Below are positions 11,501-14,393 of a stretch of 14,393 nucleotides of DNA, piece by piece. The notes beneath the pieces were generated by a model. The model did no database searches. It saw nothing but the letters and a program-made list of their open reading frames with translations, and was not told where the DNA came from. The stretch is from JAAFIP01 sp043747295 (GTDB lineage Bacteria > Pseudomonadota > Gammaproteobacteria > Burkholderiales > Burkholderiaceae_C). The position numbers and the translations under genes are program-made. The first letter of the stretch is position 1, and each line of letters begins with the position of its first letter. The stretch spans positions 1-14,393 of the forward strand of contig JAYTPK010000313.1 of assembly GCA_043747295.1 (NCBI GenBank), in the 5' to 3' direction.

Positions 11501-14373
11501 TTAGAGTTGGCCCCAGAGTCTGGCGTACCGTCTAGGTTCAAACCAGAAAGATTGTTGGTGGAGTTTGGCGCTATCACCTGGCGTACGTCACGGATGTATT
11601 GGACACCACCTATAGTTACGATGGCACCATTGGCATTGGTACTGTTGCCGCCATCGCTGAATACCCCAAGTGTGGGATTTGCTGCCAGTTGTGCGCCGTA
11701 TTTGTGGTCAGTACGGAAATTGCCTGTGGTGTTACCAGCATCCACGTTCTGAGATAAATCAAAGTACTGGTCAGCATAAGCAAAGGCGCTGCCGTTTAAG
11801 TGTTCCAGGCCAGTGTTGCGTTCAATAATATCCTTGAACTGGGCATTACCAATCTCATCACCCAGATTCAAACCGTTCAGACGGTACAGGTAGTAAAAAC
11901 GGTCACCGTCCATCAGGCGGTTAATCTGTTCAACAAAGACCAGGTTAAAGGTCTCGCCTAGCAAGCCACCGGCCACATGCGCCTCGGCCAAACCACCCAG
12001 CCAAGTGTCGATTTTGTTGAAGCCAAGGTCGCCACCCGTGAGGAAGGCTAACGCATCATCGAAGGTGTAGCCCATCGCAGCGGCATCACCATCTATCAGA
12101 GAGCCGTTCTCCAAACCAATAATGGCGCGCGCTTTGGCAAGGTTGCCATCAAACGAGTAGGCTGCAATAAAATTCACTAGATTGTCCGGGTGGATCATGT
12201 TGGCACCAAAATCAGACCAGCTGGTGTAGGCCGCCAGACCTACAGCAGTACGAAATTCGTTCAACGTAGGCATGCCAACATCCCGGCCCCGGGCGATGTT
12301 GATGGCTGCCAGGTCCAGTGGCTGACCGAGCAAGCCTTGGTTCAGTGCCGGGGTGATGAACTCATCGACTTCATTCATCTGTTGGTGCGTCATACCCAGA
12401 GCGATTGAGGCTGCGCCTTTGGTGGCGTAGAGTTGGGGGTTTAAAAATGCGCCCTCCAGCGCCACGCTCATCACCCTGCCGGTAATACCACCTGCCGGGT
12501 CAATCAGGTCAATGGATTCGCGGATAGTAGAGTGGCCAAAGCGAAAAGCTACTTGGGCATAGTCCAATGACACAGTGGCGTTTTCACCGCTGTTGTAACC
12601 CACAAACTCGGGCAGATCGGGTGTGATGGTGCGGGCGTACTGGTCTACTGCCGTGTGCTGGTATTCCATCTCTACCGTCAGTTTAGCGGCGTCAAATATT
12701 CTGCTGTCGTTCCAGGAAATACTGCCTGCAGCATCGGTGTAGTTGCCATCCTTTTCGTAATGGCCTGAGATGACGATAACGCCCGCACCCAGCGTGACAC
12801 CCGTTACAGCGTTGATGCTGGTTTGCCAATCGTGCGCAATGCCGTGCGAGCTATCCCCTAAGGCCACAGCGCGGGCATCTTGCGCCAAAATAGCCTCTTC
12901 GATATTGCGCACTTGGTAGTTGTGCTCCTCGTGGAATACATGGTGAATGGTGGTCAACGCGATGTTCTCGTTGACTCGGCCATCGCCTGCAATGTAGTGG
13001 TCACCTACCGATTCCAACAGCACCTCTGCCGCCAGGGCCTCATAGCCAGGTCGGGGCGCAAAGGTGGCAAAGTTGATGATGGTGCCCAGGGTGATCGCGC
13101 CGGGAGGGCCGCCCAGGATGTAGCCACCGTTAGTGCCGGGGTCAATGCCCATGGCACTCAATGCGTTTTGCGTTGCTGCTGAGAAATGCGCAGTATCAAA
13201 ATGCGGGTTCATGTCTAGCAGCAGGGCTTGGCCGCTACCACCAGTGCCTGCCCCTGAGGTAATCACGTCGCCGTTGGCATCACGGTTGCGCAGTTCCAGC
13301 ACGTCGTTCCACGACAGATCATCACGGCCTGTGGCCAGCAGGTGGGCGCGCAGTTCGTTCAAAGTGGGCAAGGTGGCATTGGTCATCTCGCCCCAAGCGT
13401 TTTTCCAGGCCACTGAGGTATTGCCATCGAACATATTGGCTCCAGCGTGGTACCCCGTTCCGTCGGAGTCGGCTACCCATTCGCGTAGTAGCTGGGTTAC
13501 TTGGTCGCTTGAGCCATAGGTTTGGCTCTGATCAATAAAGGGTGAGGTGTGGTTGACCCACTGGGCTTTGCCTGTGGCATCAAAGCCACTAACGTTAGCG
13601 CGCGAGATAGTTATCGATGTTGCAGGGCGGCCATCGGGGCCTATTACGCCGTACATCGGGTCGTCAAGCGCCAGCGGAATAGTGATTTTGGTGCCATCAC
13701 CGCCTTTGCCGATGAAGTCCAGACCGTGGTCAAAAAATTGGCCAAACATGGCTAGCCAGCCGTTGCCTGGTGCTACGCCAGGGTTGACTGCGCCAATAAA
13801 GGCTTCATGGTTATTGGTGTTTTGCGGGTCGTGCTGACCCAGAGTCTCTAGCAGGCCGTAATCAACGACCTGTGCAATTCCGTTGTCATCATGCGCAATG
13901 TGCCCCTGCGAGTCCAGCGCAAACGTAACCCCCGCTGTGGTGACAAGCTGGCTGATCATGCGCGGGGTGTAGTCCACGATGCTGGTGCCAGCATGTGCTT
14001 CGTTGACATCGGGCGTGCTTAGATTGTCGCCCGTCTTCGTGTAATCGGTCACTGCGTTGGCAATCAAAGCAGTGTTAGCGGCGCTAAAACTATTGGCATA
14101 ACTTGCACCTGCATCACCCGCCTCATGGGCCTGCAGGTAGTTGCCAAAGTTGGCCTGTACCCGTTGCAAAAATGGTTGATCCGCTGCGCCCCAAGTGTGG
14201 TTGACCAGCAGTAAATTGTTGTTCAAGCCCGTCACATCACGCAAGCCCTGAGATGCCGTGACTGAATCGTAGGAGATGCCAAAGGCTGCCACTGCTTCAG
14301 CGGCGCTGTGGATGCCGTTAGCTCCAGGATCTGTGACCAAAACGCCATCCCATAGCAGGGTGCGTTGAGCCAT
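8599..14373 (-). CDS. Secreted RTX protein with animal-type haem peroxidase domain (peroxicin/MopA-like)
   Basis: This 1924-residue protein has an animal haem peroxidase domain (about 185-830). Distal His216 lies in GQFFDHGLDF, the Arg466/Glu469 pair in GDGRVNENIALTTIHHVF, and HEEHN follows at 481-485. Proximal His614 lies in AFRFGHSTI, and the conserved NIARGRDVGMPTLNEFR is at 692-708. Next come about 20 glycine/aspartate-rich calcium-binding RTX nonapeptides (958-1240), a linker, a cadherin-like domain (about 1395-1505, ending VQNVNE), an Ig-like segment (1506-1600) and a second RTX block (1600-1820). The C-terminus has SDFLSGVDKLDFSGID and ends in DIIF, typical of type I secretion signals. 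There is no Sec signal peptide. Bacterial relatives include peroxicins and Mn(II)-oxidising MopA; the substrate here is unknown. No ribosome binding site precedes the ATG and the frame is open to the window edge, so the true start may lie further upstream. Confidence 0.9.
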   Translation of the reverse strand: MAQRTLLWDGVLVTDPGANGIHSAAEAVAAFGISYDSVTASQGLRDVTGLNNNLLLVNHTWGAADQPFLQRVQANFGNYLQAHEAGDAGASYANSFSAANTALIANAVTDYTKTGDNLSTPDVNEAHAGTSIVDYTPRMISQLVTTAGVTFALDSQGHIAHDDNGIAQVVDYGLLETLGQHDPQNTNNHEAFIGAVNPGVAPGNGWLAMFGQFFDHGLDFIGKGGDGTKITIPLALDDPMYGVIGPDGRPATSITISRANVSGFDATGKAQWVNHTSPFIDQSQTYGSSDQVTQLLREWVADSDGTGYHAGANMFDGNTSVAWKNAWGEMTNATLPTLNELRAHLLATGRDDLSWNDVLELRNRDANGDVITSGAGTGGSGQALLLDMNPHFDTAHFSAATQNALSAMGIDPGTNGGYILGGPPGAITLGTIINFATFAPRPGYEALAAEVLLESVGDHYIAGDGRVNENIALTTIHHVFHEEHNYQVRNIEEAILAQDARAVALGDSSHGIAHDWQTSINAVTGVTLGAGVIVISGHYEKDGNYTDAAGSISWNDSRIFDAAKLTVEMEYQHTAVDQYARTITPDLPEFVGYNSGENATVSLDYAQVAFRFGHSTIRESIDLIDPAGGITGRVMSVALEGAFLNPQLYATKGAASIALGMTHQQMNEVDEFITPALNQGLLGQPLDLAAINIARGRDVGMPTLNEFRTAVGLAAYTSWSDFGANMIHPDNLVNFIAAYSFDGNLAKARAIIGLENGSLIDGDAAAMGYTFDDALAFLTGGDLGFNKIDTWLGGLAEAHVAGGLLGETFNLVFVEQINRLMDGDRFYYLYRLNGLNLGDEIGNAQFKDIIERNTGLEHLNGSAFAYADQYFDLSQNVDAGNTTGNFRTDHKYGAQLAANPTLGVFSDGGNSTNANGAIVTIGGVQYIRDVRQVIAPNSTNNLSGLNLDGTPDSGANSNEVLVGTDKNDLIYMRAGDDTAYGEGGNDIIYGGAGIDRLYGGDGNDIIHGEDGGDLIDGGDGDDILYGESSQSSAAGVDQLIGGAGNDILYGGVGIDKLSGGSGDDVIFGGADTDAFTHGGDGNDYIDGGTDGDLLWGDGGDDLIVGGNNQDILGGGDGDDILRPGIPSSAAGGGPDEVLGGDGTSDAGNDGKGIGFDMIDFSDFVTAPIGVTADFSTQAPPLGAINLNTAFPAWVGIEGFIGSRNNDTAIGDASANWLIGGSGNDSLTGGAGNDVIIGDGIRLDSLIGTYGGGYNHEFDQATHRAIGSLGTAGSGHDGLLDLVGPGFDKHFTEMLRSETFSNLELGGNTVRTLIGGGTTGDGGTAGSDTAVFSGNRIEYKVEKIVYASANQGTMTAYRITDNVAGRDGTDVVLGVENFKFADGTLSEAQLPNLLPIITSNGGGATAAVLTLENTSAVTTVTAIDLNNTIGDPLNPQVLTYSISGGADAAAFAIDATTGVLTFVNAPNFEAPTDAGTNNVYDVVVQVSDGLAVDSQVLAITVQNVNEAGTGSVNIASYAPRPTNNANAVSLTATNTLADPDAPALAPTYQWQQLIGATWTNIAGSNAATTANNLNNITVRVVSSYTDPFGTTTVISPETAIIGNNANNTIAGTTGIDIQLGLAGNDSFNASAGNDTIDGGLGIDTYSLALQTEATSVNLSTGVASSSATGSDVLISIENVTGGVGDDTMTDGAGSNILNGGVSILGFGGLGNDTFIMTVDNARDSVNGGSFGSDTINYSAFAAALAVTLNGNTQVTVVGSGATNALSDQISGIENFVAGSGNDTINGDSTANKLDGGAGDDLIKGGQGADYLIGGLGLDRFIFTNTNESGTTAATRDIISDFLSGVDKLDFSGIDANTSTAGTNDVFSAIAFGTTFTAAGQLRYHYETLGGQEYTVIEANVNAALGADFQLALLGHQTFGVGDIIF
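8914..9576 (-). repeat. Second RTX calcium-binding repeat block of the peroxidase
   Basis: Residues about 1600-1820 contain scattered RTX units such as GLAGNDSFNASAGNDTIDGG, GGVGDDTMTDG and GGAGDDLIKGGQGADYLIGG, more diverged and more widely spaced than in the first block. They precede the secretion signal, as is usual for RTX proteins. Confidence 0.8.
10654..11502 (-). repeat. Main RTX calcium-binding repeat block of the peroxidase
   Basis: Residues about 958-1240 hold roughly twenty units of the form GGxGxDxUx, for example GGDGNDIIHG and GGAGNDILYG. They are interrupted by two Ser-Ala insertions (SSQSSAAG and PSSAAGGG) and a non-repeat stretch (about 1150-1200). Such units fold into a calcium-bound parallel beta-roll after secretion. 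The DNA is correspondingly repetitive, with recurrent TCGTTGCC/TCGTCGCC words on the plus strand. Confidence 0.88.
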
Positions 14374-14393
14374 GTTGTTTGAGTCGTAAATGG

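Noticed and set aside
10654..11502. The dense short repeats as a possible CRISPR or DNA-level tandem array
   Set aside because: The period follows RTX nonapeptide codons and the units are explained by the protein repeat; there are no conserved repeat-spacer units.
8756..13837. Many plus-strand open frames opposite the peroxidase/RTX gene
   Set aside because: They come from the high-glycine, low-stop reverse complement of the RTX and peroxidase coding sequence; none has a domain or a ribosome binding site.

Overview
The window looks like chromosome of a betaproteobacterium, probably a Comamonadaceae member of the Rhodoferax/Polaromonas kind. This rests on remembered family resemblance of the proteins and on a degenerate intergenic repeat at 312-376 that resembles an element dispersed in that family. 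No rRNA, tRNA, IS element or CRISPR array was seen.

Left part (1-2879), ordinary housekeeping and accessory genes: the 3' end of a membrane ion transporter; an NAD(P)-dependent D-2-hydroxyacid dehydrogenase; a single-repeat UPF0016/GDT1 cation exporter; a DUF1080 lipoprotein with a good sigma70 promoter; and a YkvA-like DUF1232 membrane protein. The last is translationally coupled (ATGA) to a truncated VOC gene that still has a strong promoter.

Middle part (about 2876-6501) is an accessory zone full of gene fragments, and I read it as a decayed chromosomal integron plus debris. At 5672-5845 lies a 57-codon 5' fragment of an integron integrase (intI), too short for ordinary ORF calling. In front of it is a TTGCAG-17-TATACT promoter overlapped by a textbook LexA (SOS) box at 5641-5660. 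Divergent from intI, all pointing away from it, are a GFA/CENP-V family gene, a cupin gene and a PhnB-type VOC gene. Between the first two is a 71-bp attC recombination site (5013-5083, minus strand). Left of these is a VapBC-like toxin-antitoxin pair in the opposite direction and a decayed partial copy of the VOC gene. Right of the intI fragment are a PaaA2-like antitoxin fused by deletion to the tail of a ParE/RelE toxin, and the 5' stub of rmuC.

Right part (6530-14373), one minus-strand block: a 1924-residue secreted RTX protein with an animal-type haem peroxidase domain (peroxicin/MopA-like), then an OmpR-family response regulator and its overlapping sensor kinase gene. The order and 46-bp gap suggest the two-component system is co-transcribed with, or senses conditions relevant to, the peroxidase. 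No type I secretion genes are in the window.
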